Shown: positions 39,159-49,228, numbered from the stretch's first letter. The stretch: 64,000 nucleotides of DNA from Aeromonas sanarellii (GCF_000820085.1 NZ_CDBN01000053.1:62001-126000), one strand, 5' to 3'. Numbers and translations are program-made. Notes: generated from the sequence alone by a model not told the origin.

Positions 39159-41462
39159 ATGCGCATCTTTCATCGGGGATGGACCCACCTGATTATGCTC
39201 CTGCTGGCGACCCTGCCCTTCATGGCGGCGGCCGAGGCGAACGATCCCCTGCCTGTGACCCAGGCCCAGGGCGCGGCCAAGGGGGAGCGGCCCAGAATTG
39301 CCCTGGTGTTGAGCGGCGGCGGTGCCAAGGGCTCTGCCCACATCGGGGTGCTCAAGGTGCTGGAGGAGAAGCGGATCCCGGTGGACATCATCGTCGGGAC
39401 CAGCATGGGTTCCTACGTGGCGGGCATGTACGCCATGGGGCTCAGTGCCGAGGAGGTGGAGCGCACCACGCTGGCCATCGACTGGAACAAGGGGTATCAG
39501 GACAAGGTGGGCCGGGACGAGCTCTCCCTGCGCAAGAAGCAGCAGAGCGAGAAGTACCAGCTGCGCACCGACATCGGGGTCAACGGCGATCAGACCCAGC
39601 TGCCTGACGGCTTCTTCCAGGGGCAGTCCATGGCCAGCCTGCTGCGCCACGCCACCTCCAACCTGCCGGCGCAGAAGAGTTTCGACGATCTGCCCATCCC
39701 CTATCGCGCCGTGGCGACCGACATGGAGACGGTCACCCCCTTCGTGCTGGATCACGGCAGCCTCGCCAAGGCGATGCAGGCCTCCATGTCCATCCCGGGT
39801 GCCCTCAAGCCGGTGGACTGGGAGGGGCGCATCCTGGCCGACGGCGGCACCGTCAACAACATGCCGGTGGACGTGGCCAAGGCCATGGGGGCCGACGTGG
39901 TGATCGCGGTGGACATCGGCGCCAAGCTGCGCACCCGGGAATCCTTGAAGTCGGGGCTGGCCATGATCGACCAGCTCACCACCTACATGACCCAGGTGGG
40001 GACCGAGAAGCAGAAGGCGCTGCTCGGTCCCAACGACATACTGCTGACGCCGGAATTCGGCAACATGGGCATCGCCGACTTCGCCCTGATGCCGGAGGGG
40101 ATCAAGCAGGGGGAGGCGGTGGCCAGCCGCGCGGCCATCCAGCTGGACGCCCTCTCCCTCTCTCCCGATGCCTACGCCGAGTATCGCAACCAGAAGCTGA
40201 GCCGCCGTGCCGAGCGCAGCGGCCAGCCGGCCTACTACATCGACAAGGTGGAGATCATCAACAAGTCGCGCCTCTCGGACGACACCGTGCGCGCCATGCT
40301 CAATGTGCGGCCGGACAAGGTGCAGACCTATGAGAGCCTGGAGGCGGGGATCCGCCGCCTCTACGCCCTGGAGTCCTTCGATCGCATCACCTACGAGGTG
40401 GAGGAGCGGGGCGGCGAGAACGTGCTGGTGGTGGATGCCAGCGAGAAGAACTGGGGGCCTGGTTACCTGAACTTCCAGCTCGGCTTCTCCGACGACTTCG
40501 AGAGCAGCTCCAACTACAACGTCGGCATGTCCTACACCCTCACCAACGTCAACGAGTGGGGGGCCGAGTGGCTGACCGAGGCGTCGCTCGGCACGGCCAA
40601 GCATCTCAAGACCGACTTCTACACGCCGCTGGAGCCGTCCCAGACCTACTACGGCGAGGCGAGCCTGGCCTATGACAAGACCCAGCGCCGTGTCTTCTTC
40701 CCGGAGGAGGATGCGGCGTCGTCCGGGGTGAGCTACCTGGACTCGGAGTACAGCTTCACCAGCGTGGATCTCGCCGTCGGCTGGAACCGCCAGCCCTGGA
40801 GCCGACTCTCCCTGGGGCTGGAGGGCAAGGTCGGCAACGTGGAGATCCAGAACCTCGCCAATGCGGATGCCGATGCCTCCGCCTGGGGGCCCTATGTGCG
40901 CTTCGAGCACGATACCCTCGACAGCCGCTACTTCCCCTATCAGGGCGTCTACTGGGACATCAAGGGGGGGTATTCCCACATCGAGCTGGACCCGTCAGAC
41001 GGGCCGTCCGAGCAGACCGAGGGGATGAACTACCGGCTGGTGATGATCAAGCCCTGGTCCTGGGACAGGCACAGTCTCAACCTGATGCTGGAGGGGGGCG
41101 GCTCTACTTCTGAGGAGACGGTGCCGCTGTTCGTGCAGGATCTCGGCGGTCTGTTCCGCATGTCCGGCTTCCAGCACTACCAGTTGAGCGGCCGTTACAG
41201 CCTGTTCAGCGGCCTGCGCTACATCTACCGGGTGGCGGACAACGACTTCGGGGCCATCAAGGCGCCCCTGTTCCTCGGGGGCTCCCTGGAGCAGGGGGGG
41301 GTCTGGGACAAGGGGAGGGACATCAGCCTGGAGTCTTCCTATACCTCGGGGTCCGTCTACGTGGGGGTGGAGAGCTTCCTCGGCCCCATCTTCCTCGGCT
41401 ATGGCGTGGCGGAGGGGGGGCATGACATGTTCTATCTGCAATTGGGCACTACGTTCCAATAA
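39159..41462 (+). CDS. Patatin-like phospholipase with POTRA and outer-membrane beta-barrel (type Vd-like)
   Basis: 767 aa. Signal peptide (about 1-25, ending A-A-A-E-A), then a patatin domain with oxyanion loop G-G-G-A-K-G, nucleophile S82 in G-T-S-M-G, and catalytic D-G-G in L-A-D-G-G-T-V. A POTRA-like segment (Y-Y-I-D-K-V-E-I-I-N-K near 360-440) precedes a ~300-residue beta-barrel of the surface-antigen family ending with aromatic F-Q. This is the layout of PlpD, a self-exported lipase. ATG 39159 has GGA 7 nt upstream; 39147 is an alternative start. No passenger cleavage site is obvious. Confidence 0.9.
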   Translation: MRIFHRGWTHLIMLLLATLPFMAAAEANDPLPVTQAQGAAKGERPRIALVLSGGGAKGSAHIGVLKVLEEKRIPVDIIVGTSMGSYVAGMYAMGLSAEEVERTTLAIDWNKGYQDKVGRDELSLRKKQQSEKYQLRTDIGVNGDQTQLPDGFFQGQSMASLLRHATSNLPAQKSFDDLPIPYRAVATDMETVTPFVLDHGSLAKAMQASMSIPGALKPVDWEGRILADGGTVNNMPVDVAKAMGADVVIAVDIGAKLRTRESLKSGLAMIDQLTTYMTQVGTEKQKALLGPNDILLTPEFGNMGIADFALMPEGIKQGEAVASRAAIQLDALSLSPDAYAEYRNQKLSRRAERSGQPAYYIDKVEIINKSRLSDDTVRAMLNVRPDKVQTYESLEAGIRRLYALESFDRITYEVEERGGENVLVVDASEKNWGPGYLNFQLGFSDDFESSSNYNVGMSYTLTNVNEWGAEWLTEASLGTAKHLKTDFYTPLEPSQTYYGEASLAYDKTQRRVFFPEEDAASSGVSYLDSEYSFTSVDLAVGWNRQPWSRLSLGLEGKVGNVEIQNLANADADASAWGPYVRFEHDTLDSRYFPYQGVYWDIKGGYSHIELDPSDGPSEQTEGMNYRLVMIKPWSWDRHSLNLMLEGGGSTSEETVPLFVQDLGGLFRMSGFQHYQLSGRYSLFSGLRYIYRVADNDFGAIKAPLFLGGSLEQGGVWDKGRDISLESSYTSGSVYVGVESFLGPIFLGYGVAEGGHDMFYLQLGTTFQ

Positions 41463-41579
41463 GGATGAAATGATGCCTTTTTGTTAACTCGCCATTGGTG
41501 AGCGTCTTGTCATTTTTAAAAAGATCAATGTTTTTATATTGTTATGCTGGTTTGTTGAATAACTGTACAGGGTTTGGAT

Positions 41580-41595
41580 TTTAATTAGTCGTTAA
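41580..41595 (+). promoter_or_regulatory. ArcA-like site upstream of acnB
   Basis: TTTAATTAGTCGTTAA matches 12 of 16 positions of an ArcA box (GTTAATTAAATGTTAA) in an AT-rich upstream region just before a TATATA at 41600-41605. Repression of acnB by ArcA is known in E. coli. Weak, by eye. Confidence 0.3.
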
Positions 41596-41609
41596 AACTT
41601 ATATAGTGG

Positions 41610-41630
41610 GGGGCACCCTACGGGTGTCCC
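41610..41630 (+). promoter_or_regulatory. Hairpin in the acnB leader
   Basis: Nine-bp stem (one G-T pair) with TAC loop: GGGGCACCC / GGGTGTCCC, some 60 nt before the acnB start and just downstream of the TATATA. No T-tract follows, so it looks like a leader structure rather than a terminator. Confidence 0.45.
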
Positions 41631-41691
41631 GCAAGGACGATCGCCGCGAGCTTGGGCGAACCCCCAAAAAAAGACCAAAGAGGAATTAGTC

Positions 41692-44289
41692 GTGCTTGAA
41701 ACATACCGTAAACACGTCGCAGAACGTGCCGCCGAAGGCGTGGTTGCCAAACCTCTGGACGCAGAGCAGGTCGCCGCCCTGGTTGAGCTGATCAAGAATC
41801 CGCCCGCCGGCGAACAGGACTTTCTGAAAGAACTGTTGTCCTCCCGCATTCCCCCGGGTGTCGATGAAGCGGCCTATGTCAAAGCCGGCTTCCTCACCGC
41901 CGTCGCCAAGGGCGAGGCCCACTCCCCCATCCTGACCGCCGCCGAGGCCGTCGAACTGCTCGGCACCATGCAGGGTGGCTACAACATCCAGCCGCTCATC
42001 GACCTGCTGGACGATGCGACCCTGGCTCCTCTTGCCGCCAAGGGCCTCTCCCACACCCTGCTGATGTTCGACTCCTTCCACGACGTGGAAGAGAAGGCCA
42101 AGGCGGGCAACGCCCATGCCAAGCGGGTGCTGCAATCCTGGGCCGATGCCGAGTGGTTCCTCTCCCGCCCGGCCCTGGCCGAGAAGATCACCGTCACCGT
42201 ATTCAAGGTGCCCGGCGAAACCAACACCGACGATCTGTCGCCGGCCCCGGACGCCTGGTCCCGTCCCGACATTCCGCTGCACGCCCTGGCGATGCTGAAG
42301 AACGCTCGTCCCGGCATCACACCGGACAAGGACGGCGTCATCGGCCCCATCAAGACCATAGACGCGCTGAAAGAGAAGGGCTTCCCGCTGGCCTACGTGG
42401 GCGATGTGGTCGGTACCGGCTCTTCCCGTAAATCCGCCACCAACTCCGTGCTCTGGTTCATGGGCGACGACATTCCGTTCGTACCGAACAAGCGCGCCGG
42501 CGGCGTCTGCCTCGGCGGCAAGATTGCCCCCATCTTCTTCAACACCATGGAAGATGCCGGCGCCCTGCCCATCGAGGTGGACGTCTCTGCACTTGCGATG
42601 GGCGACGTGATCGACATCTTCCCCTATGAAGGCAAGATCACCCGCCACGGCACGGGCGAAGTGCTGGCGCAGTTCGAACTGAAAACCGAGGTGCTGATCG
42701 ACGAAGTGCGCGCCGGTGGCCGCATTCCGCTGATCATCGGCCGCGGCCTGACCGACAAGGCCCGCGAGTCGCTGGGTCTGCCGTTCTCCACCGTGTTCCG
42801 TCGTCCGCAGCCCGTCGCCGACACCGGCAAGGGCTTCACCCTGGCCCAGAAGATGGTGGGCAAGGCGTGCGGCGTGAAGGGCGTGCGCCCGGGCACCTAC
42901 TGCGAACCCAGGATGACCACGGTCGGCTCCCAGGACACCACGGGCCCCATGACCCGAGACGAGCTGAAGGATCTCGCCTGCCTCGGCTTCTCCGCCGATC
43001 TGACCATGCAGTCCTTCTGCCACACAGCGGCCTATCCCAAGCCCATCGACGTACAGACCCACCACACCCTGCCGGACTTCATCATGAACCGCGGCGGTGT
43101 GAGCTTGCGTCCGGGCGACGGCGTCATCCACTCCTGGCTGAACCGCATGCTGCTGCCGGATACCGTGGGGACAGGTGGTGACTCCCACACCCGTTTCCCC
43201 ATCGGCATCTCCTTCCCGGCGGGCTCCGGCCTCGTGGCCTTCGCCGCCGCCACCGGCGTGATGCCGCTGGACATGCCGGAATCCGTGCTGGTGCGCTTCA
43301 AGGGCGAACTGCAGCCGGGCATCACCTTGCGTGACCTGGTCCATGCCATCCCCTACGCCGCCATCCAGAAAGGGCTGCTGACCGTCGAGAAGGCGGGCAA
43401 GAAGAACATCTTCTCCGGCCGCATCCTCGAGATCGAGGGGCTGCCGACCCTGAAGGTGGAGCAGGCGTTCGAACTGGCAGACGCCAGCGCCGAGCGTTCC
43501 GCCGCCGGTTGCACCATCAAGCTGGATAAAGAGCCGATCATCGAGTATCTGAAGTCCAACATCGTGATGCTGAAGTGGATGCTCTCCGAAGGCTACGGCG
43601 ACGTGCGCACCATCACCCGCCGCATCAAGGGGATGGAAGAGTGGCTGGCCAACCCGGTGCTGATGGAGGCGGACAAGGATGCCGAGTACGCCGAGATCAT
43701 CGAGATCGATCTGGCCACCATCAAGGAGCCGATCCTGTGCGCGCCGAACGATCCGGACGACGCCCGTCTGCTGAGCGATGTGGCCGGCGATCAGATCGAC
43801 GAGGTGTTCATCGGTTCCTGCATGACCAACATCGGCCACTTCCGCGCCGCCGGCAAACTGCTCGAGAAGTATCAGGGCGAGCTGCCGACCCGCATGTGGA
43901 TAGCCCCGCCCACCAAGATGGACAAGGATCAGCTGACCGAAGAGGGCTATTACGGCATCTTCGGTCGGGTCGGTGCCCGCATCGAAATACCCGGCTGTTC
44001 CCTCTGCATGGGCAACCAGGCGCGGGTAGCGGAAGGGGCCTCCGTGGTCTCCACCTCCACCCGCAACTTCCCGAACCGTCTGGGCAAGGGGGCCAACGTC
44101 TACCTGGCCTCTGCCGAGCTGGCTGCGGTTGCCGCCATCATCGGCAAGATCCCGACCGTGGCCGAGTACCTGCAGTACGCCAAGACCCTGGACGCCACTG
44201 CGGCCGACACCTATCGCTACCTCAACTTCAACGAGATCGCCTCCTACACCAGGAAGGCCGATGCGGTGATCCTGCAACAGGCGGTATAA
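41692..44289 (+). CDS. acnB: Aconitate hydratase B AcnB
   Basis: 865 aa [4Fe-4S] enzyme of the TCA cycle, isomerising citrate to isocitrate (and able to process 2-methylcitrate intermediates in some species). N-terminus [15 protein letters not shown] matches E. coli AcnB; HEAT-like and swivel domains precede the catalytic core. Cluster cysteines: C in H-T-A/F-C region, S-C-M-T-N-I-G-H, and the paired C-S-L-C-M-G-N-Q. Start is GTG 41692 with GAGGA about 8 nt upstream. A strong terminator follows. Confidence 0.96.
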   Translation: MLETYRKHVAERAAEGVVAKPLDAEQVAALVELIKNPPAGEQDFLKELLSSRIPPGVDEAAYVKAGFLTAVAKGEAHSPILTAAEAVELLGTMQGGYNIQPLIDLLDDATLAPLAAKGLSHTLLMFDSFHDVEEKAKAGNAHAKRVLQSWADAEWFLSRPALAEKITVTVFKVPGETNTDDLSPAPDAWSRPDIPLHALAMLKNARPGITPDKDGVIGPIKTIDALKEKGFPLAYVGDVVGTGSSRKSATNSVLWFMGDDIPFVPNKRAGGVCLGGKIAPIFFNTMEDAGALPIEVDVSALAMGDVIDIFPYEGKITRHGTGEVLAQFELKTEVLIDEVRAGGRIPLIIGRGLTDKARESLGLPFSTVFRRPQPVADTGKGFTLAQKMVGKACGVKGVRPGTYCEPRMTTVGSQDTTGPMTRDELKDLACLGFSADLTMQSFCHTAAYPKPIDVQTHHTLPDFIMNRGGVSLRPGDGVIHSWLNRMLLPDTVGTGGDSHTRFPIGISFPAGSGLVAFAAATGVMPLDMPESVLVRFKGELQPGITLRDLVHAIPYAAIQKGLLTVEKAGKKNIFSGRILEIEGLPTLKVEQAFELADASAERSAAGCTIKLDKEPIIEYLKSNIVMLKWMLSEGYGDVRTITRRIKGMEEWLANPVLMEADKDAEYAEIIEIDLATIKEPILCAPNDPDDARLLSDVAGDQIDEVFIGSCMTNIGHFRAAGKLLEKYQGELPTRMWIAPPTKMDKDQLTEEGYYGIFGRVGARIEIPGCSLCMGNQARVAEGASVVSTSTRNFPNRLGKGANVYLASAELAAVAAIIGKIPTVAEYLQYAKTLDATAADTYRYLNFNEIASYTRKADAVILQQAV

Positions 44290-44318
44290 GGCCTGCCGGT
44301 CTGACCACTGAAAATAAC

Positions 44319-44344
44319 AATGCCGCGTCTTGACGCGGCATTTT
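44319..44344 (+). terminator. Intrinsic terminator after acnB
   Basis: 11-bp perfect stem AATGCCGCGTC / GACGCGGCATT (loop includes TT) followed by TT-TT. Confidence 0.85.
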
Positions 44345-44516
44345 CCATTTCAGGGGGCTGCGCGATAATGGGGCCCCATGCCCAGTGACGGCCTTGTCGA
44401 TCCGCCTTGCCCGCTCGCTTCACTCTCGTTGTCTGGTCATGATGTCTCCCTCCCGGCGGGTATGTTTTCACTGCAGTGCTTGCGAGGCAGGCCTGCGAAT
44501 TGTGGCGTGGTTCTCT

Positions 44517-46091
44517 ATGTTTCTGTTCCGGATTGATCTGGCCCGTACGAAGTGGCGTCTTGGCTGCGCCCTGCTGGTATTGACCCTGCCGCTGCAGGCG
44601 GGTGGATGGCTGGTGCGAGACAGCTACGAGCAGGAGTTGAAGCGCGACGCCAGCGCCTCCGCCGACAAGGCCAAAGCCCTGCTGGAGCGCATGCTGGATC
44701 AGGCCGAGCAGGCCAATCTCGACATGTTGCCGCTGATCGACCGCCCCTGTGCCGACAACCTGCTGCTGCTGCGCAAGCGGGTGGCGCTCGAACCCTTCCT
44801 GCGCTCGGTCAACCTGGTGCGTGACGGGGTGATCCACTGTACCTCGCTGTTCGGGCCGGCCCGGGAGGTGGATGATGGTGCCATCTACACGGATCACAAG
44901 CTGCTGCTGATGAGCGGCAATCGGGTGCGCAAGAATCACCCCCTGTTGGTGGTGCGCCACGAGCGGGGGCGCGATGCGGTGCTCAGCGCCATCGACAGCA
45001 GCCAGCTCAGCTTCATGCTCACCCTGAGCAGCGATCCCAGCGAGCTGTTCTTGCAGGTCGGGTCCGCCTGGCTCGATGAGTCAGGCCACTTCCAGAGCGC
45101 CCCACCGCAGTTGAACAGCAAGTTCGCGCTGACCCTCACCTCCCAGCGCTACCCCTTCACCATCCACGCCGGGTACGCCATGCCGTTCTACTGGCGCGCC
45201 CTGTGGGAGGCGCGCCATCTGCCCCTGATCTGGCTGGGGGGCAGTTCGCTGCTGCTGGCGCTGCTGGTGTGGTGGGTGCTCGGGCGGCCCGGGGCCCTCA
45301 CGGATGAGCTGAGGCGGGGACTGCGGGCCAGGGAGTTTGTCCCCTATCTGCAGCCGCTCATTGCCAGCGAGGGCGGCAACACGGTGGGGGCCGAGGTGCT
45401 GATGCGCTGGCAGCATGCCACCGAGGGGCTGATCCGCCCCGATCTCTTCATCCCCCAGGCGGAAGAGTCGGGCCTGATCGTACCCATGACGGTCAACCTG
45501 ATGAAGACGGTGGCCCAGAAGCTCCAGCCGGTACAGGGACAGTTGCCAGAGGCTTTTCACATCAGTTTCAACATCAGCGCCACGCACTGTCGCGATCTCT
45601 CCCTGCTGGCGGAGTGCCGTGCCTTCCTCGCCCACTTCGTGCCGGGGCGGGTGGTGCTGGTGCTGGAACTCACCGAGCGGGAGCTGCTGGTGACCAACCC
45701 GCAGACCCTCTCCCTGTTCCGCCAGCTCGACGAGATGGGGGTGAGGCTCGCCATCGATGACTTCGGCACCGGCCACTCCAGCCTTCACTACCTGCAACAG
45801 TTCCACGTGGACTATCTCAAGATCGATCGCTCCTTCATCGGCCGCATCGGCACCGAGTCCCTCTCCGAGCACATCGTCGACAACGTCATCGACCTCGGCC
45901 GCCGGCTGGGGCTCTCCCTGGTGGCCGAAGGGGTGGAGACGGAGCAGCAGGCCGCCTACCTCAGGGGCAAGGGGGTCCAGTATCTGCAGGGCTATCTGTT
46001 CGCCCGCCCCATGCCGCTGCGCCAGTTCTGCCGGGAGCTGGCGGCAGGGGAGAGGTGCAGGCCCCTCGTCGAGCGCGCCGCCCAGGCCTGA
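44517..46091 (+). CDS. CSS-motif EAL c-di-GMP phosphodiesterase
   Basis: 524 aa. Membrane segment near 12-32, a periplasmic CSS-motif domain with two cysteines (C78 in R-P-C-A-D and C108 in I-H-C-T-S), second membrane segment near 240-262, and a cytoplasmic EAL domain: E-V-L-M-R-W (variant of EAL), N-I-S-A-T, E-L-T-E-R, I-D-D-F-G-T-G, Y-L-K-I-D-R, V-A-E-G-V-E-T and Q-G-Y-L-F-A-R-P. All catalytic boxes look intact. In characterised CSS-EAL proteins the cysteines report periplasmic redox state. The start is M-F-L-F-R-I-D; the frame is open further upstream and no clear ribosome site decides it. Confidence 0.85.
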   Translation: MFLFRIDLARTKWRLGCALLVLTLPLQAGGWLVRDSYEQELKRDASASADKAKALLERMLDQAEQANLDMLPLIDRPCADNLLLLRKRVALEPFLRSVNLVRDGVIHCTSLFGPAREVDDGAIYTDHKLLLMSGNRVRKNHPLLVVRHERGRDAVLSAIDSSQLSFMLTLSSDPSELFLQVGSAWLDESGHFQSAPPQLNSKFALTLTSQRYPFTIHAGYAMPFYWRALWEARHLPLIWLGGSSLLLALLVWWVLGRPGALTDELRRGLRAREFVPYLQPLIASEGGNTVGAEVLMRWQHATEGLIRPDLFIPQAEESGLIVPMTVNLMKTVAQKLQPVQGQLPEAFHISFNISATHCRDLSLLAECRAFLAHFVPGRVVLVLELTERELLVTNPQTLSLFRQLDEMGVRLAIDDFGTGHSSLHYLQQFHVDYLKIDRSFIGRIGTESLSEHIVDNVIDLGRRLGLSLVAEGVETEQQAAYLRGKGVQYLQGYLFARPMPLRQFCRELAAGERCRPLVERAAQA

Positions 46092-46097
46092 TGGGGC

Positions 46098-47021
46098 TCA
46101 GCGCACCAGGCCGTGAAGCCAGTTCACCAGGGTCTCGTGGGCACTACCTGGCTCGGGTCTCGTGGGGGCAAGCAGGTGATAGCCGGTGCCGTCCGGGATG
46201 AAGCCGAGCGGCGCCACCAGCAGGCCGGCCTCGAGGTCGTCGCACACCTGGCGGTAGGGGCCGATGGCGACGCCAAGGCCGGCCACCGCCGCCTGCAGGC
46301 TGAAGTAGAAGTGCTCGAAGGTCTGTCCCGATCCCTCGTCACCGGCTGGCAGGCCGGCATGCTGCCGCCACTCCTGCCAGGCGCCGGGACGGGTTCGGGT
46401 GTGCAGGCGGGGCGCCGCCGCACTCAGGGCCCAGCCCTCCTTCCGTCGCTCGAAAAACTGCGCCACCCTGGCCGGCTGGCAGACAGGCCCGGTTCGCTCC
46501 TCGAACAGCGGCTGGTTGTAGAGCTCGGCAGGCCACTGGAAGTCGTTGCGCCGGATGGCGAGATCGATGCCGCTGTCGAAGCTGAGGGCGCCACCCCCCG
46601 CCATCAGGTGCACGTCCAGCTCCGGGTGCAGCGCCTGAAAGTCGGGCCAGCGCGGGATCAGCCAGCGCATCAGCAGGGTGGGCTCGCAGGAGAGCACCAG
46701 TGACTGGGGGCGGCTCCGCTGGCGCAGCGCCTGGGCCGTCCGGCGGATCTGGCCAAGCCCCTCCCTGACCGACTCATAGAGCCGCTCGCCCGCCTCGGTC
46801 AGGAAGACCCGGCGCTGGCGCCGCTCGAACAGCATGACCCCCAGATCCTCCTCCAGCAGGCGCACCGCCCGGCTGATGGCCCCGTGGGTCAGGTGCAGCT
46901 CGTCGGCGGCGCGGCCGAAGTGCTCGGTGCGGGCCGCCACCTCGAAACAGCGCAGGGCGGTGAGGGAGGGGAGCGAGAGGGATTTTTGTGAGTTATTTTC
47001 ACCATTCATGTCAGAAATCAT
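46098..47021 (-). CDS. LysR-family transcriptional regulator (GcvA-like)
   Basis: 307 aa. N-terminal helix-turn-helix L-x-A-L-R-C-F-E-V-A-A-R-T-E-H-F-G-R-A-A-D-E-L (about residues 20-43) with H-G-A-I-S-R-A-V-R-L-L-E-E-D-L-G, then a LysR substrate-binding domain. Divergent from the LysE exporter gene with 64 nt between them, so it probably controls that gene. Nearly touches the EAL gene at its end (6 nt), with no terminator visible. The effector is probably an amino acid, by analogy with ArgP/LysG partners. Confidence 0.9.
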   Translation of the reverse strand: MISDMNGENNSQKSLSLPSLTALRCFEVAARTEHFGRAADELHLTHGAISRAVRLLEEDLGVMLFERRQRRVFLTEAGERLYESVREGLGQIRRTAQALRQRSRPQSLVLSCEPTLLMRWLIPRWPDFQALHPELDVHLMAGGGALSFDSGIDLAIRRNDFQWPAELYNQPLFEERTGPVCQPARVAQFFERRKEGWALSAAAPRLHTRTRPGAWQEWRQHAGLPAGDEGSGQTFEHFYFSLQAAVAGLGVAIGPYRQVCDDLEAGLLVAPLGFIPDGTGYHLLAPTRPEPGSAHETLVNWLHGLVR

Positions 47022-47085
47022 CGTTCGTTATTGGTGTTATTGCCAAATAAAATAGCCGATATCACTTCTTGTCAGGACTATTTTC

Positions 47086-47703
47086 ATGACCGAACTGCTC
47101 GCCGTCGTCGCCATTACCCTCCTTGCCGTCATCAGCCCGGGACCCGACTTCGCCATGGTGTCGCGCAACGGCCTGCTGCTCTCGCGCCGCAGCGGGGTGC
47201 TGACGGCGCTTGGCATAGCGGCCGGGGTCTGCGTGCACGTGAGCTACACCCTGCTGGGGGTGGGGGTGCTGATCCAGCAATCCCTCTGGCTGTTCAACCT
47301 CATCAAGCTGGCGGGGGCGGCCTACCTCGTCTTCCTCGGCATCAGGATGCTGCGGGCCCGACCGGCGGTCGATGAGGTGATGGCCGACCAGCCCGCCCTC
47401 TCGAGCCTGGGGGCGCTGCGCACCGGTTTCCTGACCAATGTGCTCAACCCCAAGACCACCATCTTCATCGTCAGCCTCTTCATGCAGGTGGTGCAGCCGC
47501 AGACGCCGCTGGCGGTCCAGCTCGGTTACGGCGCCTTCATCGTGCTGGCCCATGCCCTCTGGTTCAGCGCGGTGGCGATCTTCTTCTCCAACGCATCGGT
47601 GCGGGCCCGTCTCCTGGCGGTACGTCACTGGATCGATAGGGGGTTTGGCGCTCTGCTGGTGGGATTCGGCATGCTGCTGGCGCTGACCCAACCCTCCCGC
47701 TGA
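47086..47703 (+). CDS. LysE/RhtB-family amino acid exporter
   Basis: 205 aa, about six membrane segments. Family signature I-S-P-G-P-D-F-A-M-V near residues 15-24, and F-L-T-N-V-L-N-P-K-T near 113. Substrate among basic or homoserine/threonine-type amino acids cannot be decided. AGGA lies 8 nt before ATG 47086. Divergent from a LysR regulator. Confidence 0.9.
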   Translation: MTELLAVVAITLLAVISPGPDFAMVSRNGLLLSRRSGVLTALGIAAGVCVHVSYTLLGVGVLIQQSLWLFNLIKLAGAAYLVFLGIRMLRARPAVDEVMADQPALSSLGALRTGFLTNVLNPKTTIFIVSLFMQVVQPQTPLAVQLGYGAFIVLAHALWFSAVAIFFSNASVRARLLAVRHWIDRGFGALLVGFGMLLALTQPSR

Positions 47704-47718
47704 GGGCGCAACCTGCAG

Positions 47719-47757
47719 GCCCCGCAATCCACCCGAGAATTGCAGGGGCTTGTTTTT
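47719..47757 (+). terminator. Intrinsic terminator after the LysE gene
   Basis: GCCCCGCAAT paired with ATTGC-A-GGGGC (one bulge) followed by TTGTTTTT. Confidence 0.65.
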
Positions 47758-47820
47758 CATGCCTTGGGTGCCACTTTTCGGTAGAATTGCCGCTCATTTT
47801 GAAGTCAGATGAGGCGCGGT

Positions 47821-49227
47821 ATGACGGTCAGGTTCCAGGCATTTCACAGCATCAAGGCGATTGGCAATCGGGAGGTGCTGTTCAACTGGTCCAGGACCAA
47901 CCCCCTCGGCGCCCTGGATCAGGTGTGGCGCCCGACGACCCGCGACGAGCTGCAGCAGCTGCTGCGCGAATACCCCGAGCGCAAGATGCGGCTCATCGGC
48001 TCCGGCCTCTCCTTCGAACCTATCCACAGCGTCTATGCCGAGGGCAGCCAGGCGCTGCTGGTGGACCTGCACCACCTGCGCGGCCAGCTGGCCAAGACCG
48101 CCGATACCGTGACCTATCAGGCGGGCACGCCCCTCGATACCGTCTATGCCGATCTCATCGCCATGGATCGCATGCTGCCGGCGTCTCCCGGCGTCATCGG
48201 CATCCAGACCCTGGGCGGTGCGCTCAGCACCGGCACCCATGGCCAGGGGCTGCACCAGTCCGCCCTGTGCGACGCGGTAGCGGCCATGACGGTGATGCTG
48301 GCGAGTGGCGACATCATCCGGGTGGATCGCAGCGATCCACGCTTTGGCGCCTTCGTGATGGGCATGGGCATGCTCGGGGTGCTGCTGGATGTGACCCTCA
48401 ACACAGTGCCGAACCGCATCATGCGCTGCACCAAGTTCACCACCGACTACCCCTTCCTGCTGGCACACAACGAGCGCCTCAACCGGGAGCACGCCTTCGT
48501 GAAGAGCTGGTGGTTCGCCTGGACCGGCGAGAGTCACATCTGGCTGGTGGATCCGGCGAGCGACGAGGAGGTGGCCCGCTACCGGGCCGGCGGCAGCGAG
48601 CCGCTGGTGCTGGCGGGAGACATGGACGAGCGCATGAACCTGGCGCTCAATGCCACCATAGACGCGACCCTGCAGAAGATGGCCAGAGACACCAAGGACG
48701 AGGCGCGGGCCGGCGAGCACTTCGAGACGGTGCGCCGCTTCAAGGACGCCTCCGATCTGGTGGGCAACGTCTACCAGATCCTCTGCAAGGGGATCCCGGC
48801 GCCCCAGATCAACTGCGAAGTGGCGGTCCCCCTCGAACGCATGGGGGAGGCGCTGGAAATCCTGCAGGCGTGGCAGCAGGCCAACCCCGGCGTGCTGCAC
48901 TACCCCTTTATCCTGCGCTGCACCGGCCCCTCCGAGGCCTGGCTCAGTGCCGCCTATGGCAAGTCGGTGTGCTGGATTGGGTTCCTGGTCTATCTGGCGG
49001 CGGACGGCACCTTCGTCGGGGGCTCCATGGAGCAGATGCGCGAGCTGCAACAGCTGCTGGTGCCGCTGGGTGGCACCCCGCACTTTGGCAAGCATCTGGC
49101 GATGGACCTCTACGACTTCCCGGCCCTGTTGCCGCGCTGGCACGACTTCCTGGCCCTGAAGCGCGAGCTTGACCCCCATGGCCGCTTCGAGAACCGCTGG
49201 CTTGGCGAGCTGTTTGCCGACCGGTGA
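47821..49227 (+). CDS. FAD-linked oxidoreductase, D-arabinono-1,4-lactone oxidase family
   Basis: 468 aa, no signal peptide. N-terminal PCMH-type FAD domain (about 30-210; Q-V-W-R-P-T-T, G-G-A-L-S-T-G-T-H-G), C-terminal ALO domain with G-G-T-P-H-F-G-K-H near 420. In the usual family motif G-x-G-H-S the His carries FAD covalently; here it is G-S-G-L-S (L63), so covalent attachment seems unlikely. C-terminal H-W-G-K is H-F-G-K. ATG 47821 has GAGG 6 nt upstream and is preferred to 47809. Substrate unknown; sugar lactone or sugar alcohol is an inference from the family. Confidence 0.82.
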   Translation: MTVRFQAFHSIKAIGNREVLFNWSRTNPLGALDQVWRPTTRDELQQLLREYPERKMRLIGSGLSFEPIHSVYAEGSQALLVDLHHLRGQLAKTADTVTYQAGTPLDTVYADLIAMDRMLPASPGVIGIQTLGGALSTGTHGQGLHQSALCDAVAAMTVMLASGDIIRVDRSDPRFGAFVMGMGMLGVLLDVTLNTVPNRIMRCTKFTTDYPFLLAHNERLNREHAFVKSWWFAWTGESHIWLVDPASDEEVARYRAGGSEPLVLAGDMDERMNLALNATIDATLQKMARDTKDEARAGEHFETVRRFKDASDLVGNVYQILCKGIPAPQINCEVAVPLERMGEALEILQAWQQANPGVLHYPFILRCTGPSEAWLSAAYGKSVCWIGFLVYLAADGTFVGGSMEQMRELQQLLVPLGGTPHFGKHLAMDLYDFPALLPRWHDFLALKRELDPHGRFENRWLGELFADR

Positions 49228-49228
49228 G

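Noticed and set aside
41686..44277. Long minus-strand open frame opposite acnB
   Set aside because: Exactly mirrors acnB, again with shadow-type composition.
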